64,000 nucleotides of DNA from Deinococcus sp. QL22 (GCF_023370075.1 NZ_CP097153.1:1-64000); one strand, 5' to 3'; counted from the stretch's first letter, positions 10,026-20,867 are shown. Translations and numbers: made by a program. Notes: a model not told the origin generated them from the letters alone.

Positions 10026-10115
10026 TTCACCCCCTCCCCAGCCCTCCCCCCTCAAGGGAGAAGGAGCAACCCTACATTCTCCCTTCAAGGGGTCGTTGCA
10101 CAGCAACGGGGGGAT
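10026..10115. repeat. intergenic C/G-rich palindromic repeat
   Basis: CCCTCAAGGGAG...CTCCCTTCAAGGGG followed by CGTTGCACAGCAACGGGGGG forms nested inverted repeats. It shares the CCCTCnCC...GGGGG style with the elements at 15284-15426 and 19127-19175. It lies between the two aminotransferase genes. Confidence 0.5.
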
Positions 10116-10149
10116 TCATCCTCCATCCCAACCACCAACGGAGACCCAC

Positions 10150-11534
10150 ATGACCTATATCAACCTGAAAACTGAAATCCCCGGCCCGAACAGTGTGGCG
10201 CTTCAACAGCGGCGGGCGGCAGCCGTCAGCCGTGGCCTGGGGCAGGCCAACGCGGTGGCCGTGCAGTCGGCGCGTGGCTCACCGGTTGCCGATGTAGACG
10301 GCAATACCTTCATCGATCTGGCCGGCGGCATTGGCATGATGGCGGTAGGCCACAACCATCCCAAAGTGGTGGCGGCGGTGCAGGCGCAGGTGGCCGGAGC
10401 CATCCATCCCTGTGCGCTGGTCACCAACTTTAAGGGCTATCCTGCGCTGGCCGAACGCCTGAACGGTTTGACCCCCGGTGACTTTGCCAAGAAAACGCTG
10501 CTCGCCAACGGCGGCGCGGAAGCGGTGGAAAACGCCGTGAAAATTGCGCGGGCGCACACCGGACGGGCGGGCGTCATCGTGTTTGAGGGCGCGTATCACG
10601 GGCGCACCAATCTCACGATAGCGATGACCTCCAAGTATGGCCTGTTCAAAAAAGGCTTCGGGCCGTTTGCGCCGGAAGTGTACCGCCTCCCCTTCCCTAA
10701 TCCCTACCGCGCCCCCGAAGGCATGAGCAGTGGATTGACTGGTGCTGCTGGAACCTTGAGAACGCGCTGGTGGCGCACATCGACGGTTCGGCGCTGGCCT
10801 GCATCGTCATCGAAGCCGTGATGGGCGAGGGCGGGTTTATTCCCACGCCCGCCAAGTTCCTGCATAAAATCCGCGAAATTTGTGACCGCACCGGGGCCGT
10901 CATGATCGCCGACGAAATCCAGAGCGGCAGCGGGCGCACCGGGCGGCTCTACGCCATCAAGCACGCGGGCGTGGTGCCCGATCTGCTGGTCAGTGCCAAA
11001 AGTCTGGGGGTTGGAACGCCCATCAGCGCCGTTACGGGCCGCGCCGAAATCATGGACGCCCTGCATCTGGGCGGCGTGGGCAGCACCTACGGCGGCAGTC
11101 CGATCAGCTGCGCCGCAGCGTTGGCTGTGCTGGACATCCTGACCGAACCCGAATTTTTGCAGCAGGCCGAGATGGTCGAGCGCGTGATCCGCGAAGTCTG
11201 GGAGCCTCTGCGTGGAGAATTGCCCATTGGCGATATTCGCGGCGTGGGCGCGATGATGGCGGTGGAATTCGTCAAAGACCCTGTGACCAAAGAGCCGTGG
11301 ATGGATCTGGTGGCTGCTGCCGTACCGCTGGCTGTGGGGCGCGGCGTGCTACTGATCCGGGCGGGTCTGTACTCCAACTGCCTGCGCTTCTTGCCCGCGC
11401 TGGACATTCCCGAAGACATGCTGCGCGAAGGCCTAAACGCGGTGGTAGAGGCCATGCGTGAGGCGTATGCAGGGGTGCGGCCCGCGCCTACCAGTGCTGA
11501 AGTTCCCGGCCAAGAACAGCCTGTCCCAGCATGA
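10150..11534 (+). pseudogene. class III aminotransferase, frameshifted near 10725-10735
   Basis: A second class III aminotransferase, starting at the ATG 10150 (GGAGACCC upstream). The first frame carries GGIGMMAVGHNHP, ANGGAEAVENAVKIAR and GAYHGRTN and loses homology after PYRAPEGMS near 10725. The homologous sequence continues one base out of phase (EQWIDWCCWNLENALVAHIDG), then IADEIQSGSGRTG and the PLP lysine in SAKSLGVGTPIS. A single-base loss around 10725-10735 explains this. The original would be about 460 residues, like GABA or diaminobutyrate transaminases. The 3' part overlaps the next gene start by 4 nt. Either a true lesion or a sequencing slip; the other lesions nearby favour a true lesion. 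Confidence 0.78.
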
Positions 11535-12238
11535 CCCAGCTCAGTATGCGCTTCTCTCTCGCCCCGGATCTTCAGGGCCGCCCCGTCCTGGCCGCCCGCA
11601 CCGATGGCCGCTACGTGGTGGTGCAGGCGCAGGCCAACGACGCTCCCGCGCTGGAAGCCGTGCAACGGGCCTGTTTCCCCGACCTCAGCGAATCGGAACT
11701 TGCCACCGAGCGGCACTTCCTGTCGCATCAGGCGCACTTTCCGGCGGGCCAACTGGCGGTGCTGGACAGCCAAAGCGGGCAGGTGGTGGCGTCCAGCAGC
11801 GACTTTCAGACGCGGGTGGATTTTGCCCACTACGCCCATCCCTACCTGGAAGAAACGGGCGACAACCTGTTTACCACCCACGATCCGCAGGGCGATTGGC
11901 TGTACGGCGCGGACATCGGCGTGCATCCGGACGTGCGCGGGCAAGGCCTGGCCACGTTGCTGTACGGCGCACGCCATGACCTGATTCGCCGCCTGAACCT
12001 GCGCGGGCATGTGGCCGGAGCGATGCCCAAAGGGTACGGCGCGGTGGCCGACACGCTGTCCATAGAGCAGTACGTGATGGAAGTGGTGCGGAACGAGCGG
12101 GCCGACCCAGTGCTGAGCGTGCAACTCAAGCGCGGGTACGGCGTCTGGGGCATCATTCCCGACTATCTGGACGATGAATCGTGCGGCAATTACGGCGTAT
12201 TTATCGTGTGGCGTAACCGGGAGTACCGGCAGGCATGA
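11531..12238 (+). CDS. GNAT-family N-acetyltransferase
   Basis: The 235-residue product carries the acetyl-CoA-binding signature IGVHPDVRGQGLATLLY near residue 135 (R/Q-x-x-G-x-G/A), preceded by a mixed alpha/beta region typical of the fold. It starts within ATGA overlapping the aminotransferase stop and ends overlapping the amidohydrolase start, so it is cotranscribed with the amine-catabolism cluster. Acetylation of an amine intermediate, with the following amidohydrolase removing or processing the product, is a plausible but unproved role. Confidence 0.82.
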   Translation: MTQLSMRFSLAPDLQGRPVLAARTDGRYVVVQAQANDAPALEAVQRACFPDLSESELATERHFLSHQAHFPAGQLAVLDSQSGQVVASSSDFQTRVDFAHYAHPYLEETGDNLFTTHDPQGDWLYGADIGVHPDVRGQGLATLLYGARHDLIRRLNLRGHVAGAMPKGYGAVADTLSIEQYVMEVVRNERADPVLSVQLKRGYGVWGIIPDYLDDESCGNYGVFIVWRNREYRQA

Positions 12239-13806
12239 CCTCACCTTCTGGCACAACGCCTGCCACCATCTATACAGGCGGCCCCATCTACCCGCAGGCC
12301 GATGGACATACCGTGCAGGCCCTGGCCGTGCGTGGCGGGCGCGTGCTGGCAGCAGGTACCTGGGCCGAAGCGCGGGCGGCGGTGGGGGCCGACCATGAGG
12401 TTCACGAATTGGGCGGCGATACGCTCCTGCCCGGCCTCACCGACGCGCATGTGCATGTCTGGAAGGTGGGGCAACTCCGCACCACGTTGCTGGATTTGCG
12501 CGAAGCCGAGTCTGCTGAGGATGTGGCGGCCTTGGTACAGGCGCGGCACCGGGAATTGCCCCCCGGTGAGTGGCTGTGGGGGCGTGGCTGGAATGGGGCT
12601 CGGCAAGGCCTGATCCCTGACCGCGCCCTACTGGACGCCCTCGCCCCCGGACGGCCCGTGCTGCTGACCCGAACGTGTGCCCACATTCACGCGGTGAACA
12701 CGCGGGCGCTGGAGGCCGCGGGCATCGGCCCTGACACCCCTTCTCCCCCCGGCGGCGAGTTGGACTACGAGTTGGGCCGCCTGACCGAAACGGCTTACGG
12801 CTTGGTCTACGGTGCCAGGCCCACACCCACGCAGGCGCAGTTTGAAGTGTGGATTCTGGCGGGCCTCACCTACCTGAAGTCACTGGGCCTCACTGCCGTC
12901 ACCGATCCCGCTGTAGACGCGCCCCTGTACGCCGCTTATTGGGCGCTGGATGCAGCGGGCAGGTTGCCGATCCGGGTCAATCTGCTGTATATCCGCAGGC
13001 CCGATGGCGGTTCGGATACCTTGCCCCTGCCCGAAAAATACCTTTCGGAACGGCTGCGCTGCGACAGCGTGAAGTTCTTTCCGGACGGTGGCCTCAGCGG
13101 GGCGACGGCGGCGGTCAGCGTGCCGTACCTGAACCTTGCGCCGCCCAATCACGGAGTCCTGCGCCTCGATTCTGCCGAATTGTACGAACTGGCCCGTGAA
13201 GCGCACATAAATGGCTTCCGCATCGGCGCACACGCGATTGGGGATGTCGCTCTGGATCAACTGTTGGGTGTCTACACGCGGCTGAATGCGGAGCATCCCG
13301 GCGGCCGGCGTCACCGCATCGAGCATTTTGGGTTACCGTCTGCCGCGCACTTGCAGCAGGCCCATGCACTCGGCGTCATTGCCGTGCCACAGCCAACTTT
13401 TCTGCACGAACTCCGCGCCAACTATGACCGCTACATTCCGCCCGAACTGGCCGGGCAGGTCTTTCCGCTGCGGGCCATGTTCGAAGCGGGGCTGGATGTG
13501 GCCTTTTCCAGCGGTGACCCGGTGGTGCGCGAACTCCGGCCCCTTGCAGGCGTGCAGGCCGCCGTTTCTGAGGCCTACGTGCCCGGCATGAATGTCACGC
13601 TGGCGCAGGCGTTTGGCGCATACACGCACGGCGATTCCCATGAGCGCGGCAGCCTGCGTCCGGGCTTCCGGGCCGACCTCACCCGCGTGGGCGGCGATCC
13701 GTTTCATACTGAGGCTCACCTGCTCTCTGGCCTTCCCGTTCACGGCGCAATCGTCGCCGACCCTTTTGTCTACGGCGCACCAGTCGCCGAAAGTGAGATG
13801 ACATGA
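12235..13806 (+). CDS. metal-dependent amidohydrolase (YtcJ-like, amidohydrolase_3)
   Basis: The 523-residue product has an N-terminal composite beta domain, the metal-binding HxH motif in GLTDAHVHVWKVG near residue 67, a VKFFPDGGLSG block near 278, HAIGDVALDQ near 336, HRIEHFG near 361 and the C-terminal SSGDPVV (aspartate position of the barrel). Length and motif order match YtcJ-like proteins that hydrolyse C-N bonds of unknown substrates. Coupled by 4-nt overlaps to genes on both sides, so it belongs to the catabolic operon. Confidence 0.88.
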   Translation: MTSPSGTTPATIYTGGPIYPQADGHTVQALAVRGGRVLAAGTWAEARAAVGADHEVHELGGDTLLPGLTDAHVHVWKVGQLRTTLLDLREAESAEDVAALVQARHRELPPGEWLWGRGWNGARQGLIPDRALLDALAPGRPVLLTRTCAHIHAVNTRALEAAGIGPDTPSPPGGELDYELGRLTETAYGLVYGARPTPTQAQFEVWILAGLTYLKSLGLTAVTDPAVDAPLYAAYWALDAAGRLPIRVNLLYIRRPDGGSDTLPLPEKYLSERLRCDSVKFFPDGGLSGATAAVSVPYLNLAPPNHGVLRLDSAELYELAREAHINGFRIGAHAIGDVALDQLLGVYTRLNAEHPGGRRHRIEHFGLPSAAHLQQAHALGVIAVPQPTFLHELRANYDRYIPPELAGQVFPLRAMFEAGLDVAFSSGDPVVRELRPLAGVQAAVSEAYVPGMNVTLAQAFGAYTHGDSHERGSLRPGFRADLTRVGGDPFHTEAHLLSGLPVHGAIVADPFVYGAPVAESEMT

Positions 13807-15266
13807 CCAGCCAAACCCCAACCCTGCTGAATGACCCCGTGACCCGCACCCGCGCCTATTTTGACGGCGAGTGGCGCAGCGCCCCCAAAACCTTTGATGT
13901 GATTCACCCCGGCACGCTGGAAAGCATCGGCGCGGTGGCCGACTGCACCGCCGACGACGCCCACCGTGCCATAGACGCCGCCGAGATTGCCTTGAAAGTG
14001 TGGCGCAAGGTCAGCCCCTACGAGCGCGGCAAAGTGCTGCGGCGCTGGCATGACCTGATGTTCGTGCACAAGGAAGAATTGGCCCGCCTGATGACGCTGG
14101 AAATGGGCAAGCCGATTACCGAAACGCGCGGCGAGGTGCATTACGCTGCCAGCTTTATCGAGTGGTGCGCCGAGGAAGCCGGACGCATCAGCGGCGAACG
14201 CATCAGCATGCGCTTTGACCGCAAGCGCGGCCTGACCAGCAGCGAGCCGGTGGGCATCGTGTACGCCGTGACCCCCTGGAATTTCCCGGCAGGCATGATC
14301 ACGCGCAAGGCGGCCCCGGCCCTCGCTGCGGGCTGCGTCATGATTCTCAAGCCTGCCGAGCAGAGCCCCATGACCGCGCTGTATCTGGCCGAATTGTGGC
14401 TGGAAGCGGGCGGCCCCGCCAACACGCTGCAGGTGCTGCCCACCAACGACGCCGCCGCCTTCACCGCGCCGTTTATGGCCGATGAGCGCGTGCGCAAGGT
14501 GACGTTTACCGGCAGCACCGCTGTAGGCCGCCTGCTGTACACGCAGGCCGCCAAAACCATCAAGCGCGTTTCGCTGGAACTGGGCGGCCACGCGCCTTTC
14601 CTGGTGTTTGCCGACGCAGACTTGGAAAAGGCGGCGCGGGAAGTGGTGGGCAGCAAGTTCAGGAACGCGGGCCAGACCTGCGTGAGTACCAACCGCGTGT
14701 ACGTGCAGCGCGAAGTGGCTGCCGAATTTACCCAAATTCTGGCCGACAAGACCTCCAAGTTGGTGCTGGGCGATCCTTTGCTGGACAGCACCAGCGTCGG
14801 CCCAGTGGTGGAGCAGGCCGGACTGGACAAGGTGCAGGCACAGGTGCAAGACGCGCTGGATCGCGGCGCAACGGCAGTGGTGGGGGGCGCAATAGATCAC
14901 GGCCTGTTTTTCCAGCCTACCGTGCTGACCAATGTGGCCCCCGACAGCCTGATTCTGCGCGAGGAAACCTTCGGCCCGGTGGCCCCCATCGTCATTTTCG
15001 ACACCGAGGAAGAAGGGCTGCGCCTCGCCAACGACAGTGAGTACGGGCTGGCCGCCTACGCCTACACCCGCGATCTGGGCCGGGCTTGGCGCGTGGCCGA
15101 GGCGCTGGAATACGGCATCGTGGGCATCAACGACGGCGTACCGAGTGCTGCCGCCCCGCACGTCCCTTTCGGCGGCATGAAAAACAGCGGTGTAGGACGC
15201 GAGGGTGGGCACTGGGGTCTGGAAGAATATCTGGAAATCAAGTTCATCAGCATGGGCATCGACTGA
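13803..15266 (+). CDS. gabD: NAD(P)-dependent aldehyde dehydrogenase (succinate-semialdehyde dehydrogenase-like)
   Basis: The 487-residue product is a standard-length ALDH: YAVTPWNFPAGMITRKAAPALAAG near residue 155, KPAEQSP, FTGSTAVGRLL near 233, general-base Glu in LELGGHAPFLVF near 258, catalytic Cys in NAGQTCVSTNRVY near 292 and EETFGPVAPI near 386. The GQTCVSTNRVYVQ stretch is typical of GabD-type succinate-semialdehyde dehydrogenases. Coming after aminotransferases in one operon, it would oxidise the semialdehyde made by transamination of GABA or a related omega-amine. It is the last gene of the operon. The symbol is assigned by family resemblance and context. Confidence 0.85.
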   Translation: MTSQTPTLLNDPVTRTRAYFDGEWRSAPKTFDVIHPGTLESIGAVADCTADDAHRAIDAAEIALKVWRKVSPYERGKVLRRWHDLMFVHKEELARLMTLEMGKPITETRGEVHYAASFIEWCAEEAGRISGERISMRFDRKRGLTSSEPVGIVYAVTPWNFPAGMITRKAAPALAAGCVMILKPAEQSPMTALYLAELWLEAGGPANTLQVLPTNDAAAFTAPFMADERVRKVTFTGSTAVGRLLYTQAAKTIKRVSLELGGHAPFLVFADADLEKAAREVVGSKFRNAGQTCVSTNRVYVQREVAAEFTQILADKTSKLVLGDPLLDSTSVGPVVEQAGLDKVQAQVQDALDRGATAVVGGAIDHGLFFQPTVLTNVAPDSLILREETFGPVAPIVIFDTEEEGLRLANDSEYGLAAYAYTRDLGRAWRVAEALEYGIVGINDGVPSAAAPHVPFGGMKNSGVGREGGHWGLEEYLEIKFISMGID

Positions 15267-15283
15267 GAGGAGAAAAGACCCCT

Positions 15284-15426
15284 TACCCCTTGCTTTGTAA
15301 GGCCCTCTCCCACTGGGGTAGAGGGTCAAACAGATCAATTACGCTCTTACAAGATAATCCAATACAGGTGGTGTTTCCCTCTCCACCTGTGGGAGAGGGC
15401 GCTGCGATAGCAGCGGGGTGAGGGGA
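15284..15426. repeat. intergenic REP-like element
   Basis: Two related arms: CCCTCTCCCACTGGGGTAGAGGG (15301 onward) and CCCTCTCCACCTGTGGGAGAGGG (near 15377), the latter followed by CGCTGCGATAGCAGCGGGGTGAGGGG. Similar CGC..ATAGCAG.GTGAGGGG sequence recurs at 19127-19175. These look like dispersed non-coding palindromic repeats. Confidence 0.55.
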
Positions 15427-15465
15427 CAGTTCAGCAGCGTCCTCGTCCAGTACAGATCAATTCCA

Positions 15466-15498
15466 GATGCAGCGGCATTGTTGCTCTGCCGCTGCATC
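15466..15498. repeat. perfect 12-bp inverted repeat (possible terminator)
   Basis: GATGCAGCGGCA, 9-nt loop, TGCCGCTGCATC. It lies about 200 nt after the dehydrogenase stop with no U-tract, so it could be a terminator or a processing site. From here to 15813 I see no gene. Confidence 0.5.
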
Positions 15499-15813
15499 AC
15501 CGTTTCACTCGTACATCTAAATATCATGAGAGCGTGCGATACTTGGACTTGACGGTAGATTCGGTGCGTTTTTCCGGACTATTCTTCTGAATTGATTTTG
15601 TTCGTTTGTCGCGGCATCAGGTTCGTCCGCTCCAATTTTCCCGCGCCCCTTCCAACCCGAGTAGCTGAGGCGTTCGCAAGGCTGTCTGAGTCAGACTCCC
15701 ACGGCCATTTATTTGCGTCGGCTGCACCATCTGCCACGCTGCCCATTGTCCTCCCCAAATTTGTCTCACTTCCCCTGTTCACTCTTGGACACTGTTTTTC
15801 ATCGGAGTTTCCC

Positions 15814-16125
15814 ATGTTGACCCTTCAAGGCAAGTACCACGTTGCACAGAACAAGCGCCTCACGATTTTGGCCGAAGCCACCGCCAACCAGCCGATTCCG
15901 TTGGCCGTAGACATTGACGCGCTGCGGAATGCCTGCGCCGACACGGGCCGCTGTGACCTGTACGTGATGACGCAGCACGGCCTGATGCAGGGCACGCTCG
16001 TCGAAAAGCGTCCCATGAAGTTCAACCTCGGCTCCTACGAAGGCCACCTGTCGTTCCTGCCTGCCGACAAGAAAGCCGAGCATGTCGCGGCTACCGCTGC
16101 GCGGACTTTGCAACATCAGGGCTAA
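15814..16125 (+). CDS. small uncharacterised cytosolic protein
   Basis: A 103-residue protein starting at the ATG 15814, with GGAG 6 nt upstream. It has no signal peptide or membrane segment and is balanced in charged residues (MLTLQGKYHV..., LPADKKAEHVAATAARTL). The codon usage looks genuine and a good terminator follows. I do not recognise the family. It is single-gene, flanked by a long upstream non-coding stretch and its own terminator, which suggests an independently regulated small protein. Longer upstream in-frame starts exist but lack a ribosome binding site. Confidence 0.6.
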   Translation: MLTLQGKYHVAQNKRLTILAEATANQPIPLAVDIDALRNACADTGRCDLYVMTQHGLMQGTLVEKRPMKFNLGSYEGHLSFLPADKKAEHVAATAARTLQHQG

Positions 16126-16155
16126 ACAAAGTTAGGACCAATTGGTAAAGAAGCG

Positions 16156-16184
16156 GGCGGCCTGTTGAGGGCCGTCTGTTTTTT
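16156..16184 (+). terminator. intrinsic terminator
   Basis: GGCGGCC / GGCCGTC stem (one G-U pair), 7-nt loop, then TGTTTTTT. It lies 31 nt after the stop of the small protein gene. Confidence 0.8.
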
Positions 16185-16440
16185 GTCCTGTCCACCGAAT
16201 GAACTCTGTTGATCTAAAGGTCATCTTCATAGAGAATTCGGTTACTTTAAGCAATTTGCCTCATTTCGTACTGCCCAGTCATGGGATGATGCCCAAGTCA
16301 GACAGAAGCGTGGCAGCCGTCATTCAAACGGGATGTTGACAACTGACTTGAGGGCTAATTCTCATGAGATTGAGGCATAAATCACAAAAAAGTGTCTTGA
16401 GGATAGAGGCTAAAAGACTGCTGACGCGAAGGATGGCTTG

Positions 16441-17865
16441 ATGCCGCCCGTCCTGCGATTGGACCGGGGCACTCTCGTCATGAAAGAAGCCCCGGAAGTT
16501 CTGAAATCCCTGTTTCAGTGGGATGAACGCAGCCAGTCCTGGCGTGCGCCAGGCCGGGTGTACCGCGCCGCCATGGAAGCCCTGAAGCGGGAGAACATCA
16601 GCGTCACCGACGAGGCCAGCGCCTTTGAAAAGCTGGAATTGCTGTATGGGCGCGAAGTGCAGCCCTATGCGCACCAGACGGAAGCCTTGCAGGAGTGGAA
16701 GCGGGCCGGGCGGCAGGGCGTGGTGGTGTTGCCGACTGGCGCGGGCAAAACGCTGGTGGCGCACCTTGCCCTGCGCGACACGCCCCGCAGCGCCCTGATC
16801 TGTGTACCCACGCTGGATCTGTTGCAGCAGTGGTATTCGGGCCTGATGGCGGCCTTTCCCGACGCCAATGTGGGCGTGCTGGGCGGCGGCAGCCACGACG
16901 AAACCCCGCTGCTGGTCAGCACCTACGATTCGGCGGCCATTCATGCCGAAACGCTGGCCGGACGGTACGCGCTGCATGTGTACGACGAGGTTCACCATCT
17001 GCCCTCCGACTGGACGCGGGTGGTGGCCGAAATGGGCCTCGCGCCCTACCGTTTGGGCCTGACCGCCACGCCCAAACGCAGCGACGGGCGCGAGCGCGAC
17101 CTGGAAACGTTGGTGGGGCCGCTGGTCTATCATCGCCGCCCCGAGGACCTGTCGGGCGGCATGCTGGCCGACTACCGCGAAGTGGTGATCCGGGTGCGCC
17201 TGAGCCAGCATGAGCAGCGCCGCTACGATGAACTCATCGCCCACCGCAACCATTTTTTGCGTCTGGCAGGCATTCAGTTGGGCAGCATCGAGGGCTGGAA
17301 GCAGTTTGTGATGGGCAGCGGTACCCCGCAGGGCCGCAGCGCGATGCTGGCGCACCGGGAAGCCCGCAGCCTCGCCTACGGCACAGAGGGCAAATTGCGC
17401 GTACTGGAAGAACTCCTGGCGAATCATCCCGACGCCCGCACCCTGATTTTTACCGATGACAACGCCACCGTGTACCGGGTCAGCCGCGAGTTCCTGATTC
17501 CGGCCCTGACGCACCAGACGCCCACCAAAGAGCGTCACGCCCTGCTGGAAAAATTCCGCGACGGCACTTACCGCGTGCTGGTCACCAGCCGGGTGCTGAA
17601 CGAGGGCGTCGACGTGCCTGAAGCCAGCATCGCCGTCGTGCTGTCGGGCACGGCGACCGAGCGCGAACATATTCAGCGGTTGGGGCGGATTTTGCGGCGA
17701 GCAGAAGGCAAAAATGCTGTACTATACGAGGTGATTACCGAGGGCACCAGCGAGGAACGGGTGAGTCAGCAGCGGCGCGGGCAGTGGAAGCCCGGCGGTG
17801 GGCAAGCGCGCGAGCCAGCGGGCCGCGAACCCAATATCTGGGAGAACATCAATGCTCCCCACTGA
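16441..17865 (+). CDS. XPB-type superfamily 2 DNA helicase
   Basis: The 474-residue product is an SF2 helicase: YAHQTEAL (Q-like region), Walker A LPTGAGKT near residues 98-105, DEVH box (YDEVHHLP) near 181, motif III GLTATPKRSDG near 206, then a second RecA lobe with TLIFTDD near 338, TSRVLNEGVDVPEA near 381 and QRLGRILRR (motif VI) near 410. The N-terminal LYGREVQPYAHQ arrangement and overall size match archaeal/bacterial XPB. The ATG at 16441 has AAGGA 7 nt upstream; a TTG one codon earlier is less likely. The DUF790 gene overlaps its end by 14 nt, the classic XPB-Bax1 pairing for DNA unwinding and cleavage in repair. Confidence 0.9.
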   Translation: MPPVLRLDRGTLVMKEAPEVLKSLFQWDERSQSWRAPGRVYRAAMEALKRENISVTDEASAFEKLELLYGREVQPYAHQTEALQEWKRAGRQGVVVLPTGAGKTLVAHLALRDTPRSALICVPTLDLLQQWYSGLMAAFPDANVGVLGGGSHDETPLLVSTYDSAAIHAETLAGRYALHVYDEVHHLPSDWTRVVAEMGLAPYRLGLTATPKRSDGRERDLETLVGPLVYHRRPEDLSGGMLADYREVVIRVRLSQHEQRRYDELIAHRNHFLRLAGIQLGSIEGWKQFVMGSGTPQGRSAMLAHREARSLAYGTEGKLRVLEELLANHPDARTLIFTDDNATVYRVSREFLIPALTHQTPTKERHALLEKFRDGTYRVLVTSRVLNEGVDVPEASIAVVLSGTATEREHIQRLGRILRRAEGKNAVLYEVITEGTSEERVSQQRRGQWKPGGGQAREPAGREPNIWENINAPH

Positions 17866-19072
17866 ACTGCTGATGTTCCGGGTCAAGGCCGGAATCGTGG
17901 AGCCGCGCCGCCTGAAAGCCACGTCCGGCAATCTGGCGCTGGCCCAAACGTTGATTGACCTGTTCACGTCGCATGTGGGCAAGCAGCGGGGCGAACTGGA
18001 CGCTGAACTGAAGGTACTGGAAGCGGGCCGAACCGACTTCCGGGTGTTGCGCGGGATGGCGCATCTGTTGACCGCTTTGGGTACCTTCGAGGCGGGCGGC
18101 GACGTGGAACCCGGCCTGGTGCGGGCCAAAGTCTTTGAACTGGCGCAGGCCCAACCCCCTAGCCGGGCGGCGACGGCGCGGGTACTGGAAAGCGCGGCTC
18201 AGGTGTTGGCGGTGGCCCCCGAAGCGGTGGCATCGGCCCTCTACGCAGACCTGGCCGACCAGCAAACCTTGGTCTTGTTCGAGGCACCCGAACCTGCTGC
18301 CTTGCTGGAACGCTTCGATCTGGCACAGGCGCAGGGCACGCTCTACCGGGCCTCCAGCCTCATCATCACGGCCCGCCGCAACGAACCCGCCCGCTACAAG
18401 CAACTGCTGAAATACACCAAGTTTTTTGGTTTGATGGTGACGGTGGAAGGCGACCCAGATTACGGCTTTACCCTGACTGTAGACGGCCCGATGAGCCTGT
18501 TTGGCGGCACCACGCGCTACGGTTTGGCGATGGCAAAGTTCCTGCCCGCCCTGCTGCACGTGACCAAGTGGGACCTGAGCGCGACCCTCAAGCCCCGCAA
18601 GGATCTGGCGTGGGTAGATGCCGCCGACGAGGAATGGTCTTTTCAACTGACCAGCGAAGATGGGTATGTCAGTCATTACAAGCCGCCCGAAGACCACGAC
18701 AGCGCCCTTGAAGCCGGATTTGCAGACCGCTGGGCCAAGCTGGATACGCCGTGGGTACTGGAGCGCGAGGTGGATCTGGTGCCCGTGCCGGGCGGCGTCA
18801 TCATCCCCGATTTCCGCCTGAAGCACCCGGATGGCCGCAGCGTGCTTGTGGAAATCGTGGGCTACTGGCGGCCCGAATACCTCCGTAAAAAGTTCGAATT
18901 ACTGCGGAAATCAGGCCGAATCGACGTGATCGTGTGCGTCTCCGAGCGCCTGAATCTGGACAAAGCGGGCGTGAATATCACCGATTTTGGAGACCGGATC
19001 GTGTGGTTTAAGGGCGTGCTGAACCCAAAGGAAGTGCTGGAACGGGCGGAGGCTGGGGTGAACGGCGTTTGA
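17852..19072 (+). CDS. DUF790 / Bax1-like nuclease partner of XPB
   Basis: The 406-residue product starts MLPTELLMFRVKAGIVEPRRL and continues with DUF790 landmarks, including YKQLLKYTKFFGLM near residue 186 and the nuclease core IPDFRLKHPDG..VLVEIVGYWRPEYLRKK near 316-342 (PD...E pattern of a PD-(D/E)xK-like fold). DUF790 proteins are the Bax1 family, structure-specific nucleases that bind XPB and are switched on by it, as shown in archaea. The ATG at 17852 lies inside the helicase gene, giving tight coupling. The cleavage activity here is inferred from family. Confidence 0.87.
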   Translation: MLPTELLMFRVKAGIVEPRRLKATSGNLALAQTLIDLFTSHVGKQRGELDAELKVLEAGRTDFRVLRGMAHLLTALGTFEAGGDVEPGLVRAKVFELAQAQPPSRAATARVLESAAQVLAVAPEAVASALYADLADQQTLVLFEAPEPAALLERFDLAQAQGTLYRASSLIITARRNEPARYKQLLKYTKFFGLMVTVEGDPDYGFTLTVDGPMSLFGGTTRYGLAMAKFLPALLHVTKWDLSATLKPRKDLAWVDAADEEWSFQLTSEDGYVSHYKPPEDHDSALEAGFADRWAKLDTPWVLEREVDLVPVPGGVIIPDFRLKHPDGRSVLVEIVGYWRPEYLRKKFELLRKSGRIDVIVCVSERLNLDKAGVNITDFGDRIVWFKGVLNPKEVLERAEAGVNGV

Positions 19073-19126
19073 GAGGCTTGGTCTAAGGGTCTAAGAACAG
19101 ATTCCAGTTCTACCTAAAGCATTTGC

Positions 19127-19175
19127 CCTCGCCCCTTGTGGGAGAGGGGCGCTCCGCATATAGCAGGGTGAGGGG
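19127..19175. repeat. intergenic REP-like element
   Basis: CCCTCGCCCCTTGTGGGAGAGGGG followed by CGCTCCGCATATAGCAGGGTGAGGGG, close kin of the second arm at 15377-15426. It lies between the DUF790 gene and the aldehyde dehydrogenase. Confidence 0.55.
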
Positions 19176-19325
19176 AAGTGAGCAAAGCGCTTGCCCTTCC
19201 TTAGACCCTCGACCCTTAGACCGCCCACCACTCAGTCGCCTCCCTACTTCGTGACTCTTCCTGCATTCGCTTCTCACTGCGCCGGGTGTAGGATAGAAAA
19301 GCACTAAAAACTTAGGAGGCGAAGC

Positions 19326-20867
<1,542 letters not shown>

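Noticed and set aside
13770..15338. 522-codon open frame on the minus strand opposite the aldehyde dehydrogenase
   Set aside because: It is an antisense shadow of the GC-rich dehydrogenase gene; its translation is rich in His/Gln/Gly with no family motif.
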